Assembly: GCA_021816665.1 (NCBI GenBank)
Contig: JAKAXI010000130.1
Coordinates: 1 to 6,164, forward strand
Reading direction: 5' to 3'
Length of the DNA: 6,164 bases
Source: Bacillota bacterium
Lineage (GTDB): Bacteria; Bacillota; Bacilli; Alicyclobacillales; Alicyclobacillaceae
This document shows, piece by piece, positions 6,164 to 6,164 of this stretch. The translations under genes and the position numbers were made by a program. Position 1 is the stretch's first letter, and the number at the start of each line of letters is the position of its first letter. The notes under the pieces were generated by a model. The model did no database searches, was not told where the DNA came from, and worked only from the letters and a program-made list of their open reading frames with translations.

Positions 6164-6164
6164 C

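Noticed and set aside
5955..6164. Minus-strand open frame of 69 codons running through the palindrome
   Set aside because: The frame has no family resemblance, crosses the 43-bp palindrome, and competes with the hydrophobic frame ending at 6074. Both are short and chance is likely.

Overview
The window reads as the chromosome of a Gram-positive, spore-former-type bacterium (Bacillota). The evidence is strong AGGAGG-type ribosome binding sites, two TTG starts placed behind good Shine-Dalgarno sequences, a soluble multi-PAS histidine kinase of the sporulation-kinase type, an RsgA of the Bacillales type and a lipobox lipoprotein. Moderately high G+C would suit Alicyclobacillaceae or a relative, but that is inference. 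All supported genes lie on the minus strand, so the window is best read from right to left.

Layout in transcription order (right to left): (a) 6164-6074, a possible 3' end of an upstream gene ending in a hydrophobic helix; (b) 6073-5907, an intergenic region with a 43-bp near-perfect inverted repeat that covers a candidate promoter; (c) 5906-4710, a secreted lipoprotein with a Met-rich linker and a YVTN/YncE-like beta-propeller, followed by a strong intrinsic terminator (4635-4673); (d) 4506-1939, an 855-residue cytoplasmic histidine kinase with five PAS domains and no response regulator beside it; (e) 1815-985, an aldo-keto reductase of 276 residues with its own extended -10 promoter; (f) 950-695, a non-coding stretch with a candidate promoter and several hairpins, including two terminator-like ones that compete with a third helix; (g) 694-1, the first 231 residues of an RsgA-type ribosome-assembly GTPase, cut by the window edge.

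The genes do not form an obvious pathway. Each appears to be its own transcription unit or weakly coupled to its neighbour. No mobile element, CRISPR array, tRNA or rRNA was recognised. The best candidates for something undescribed are the structured RNA upstream of rsgA, the palindromic operator-like element, the seven-residue methionine repeat in the lipoprotein, and a degenerate G4 motif in the RsgA protein.
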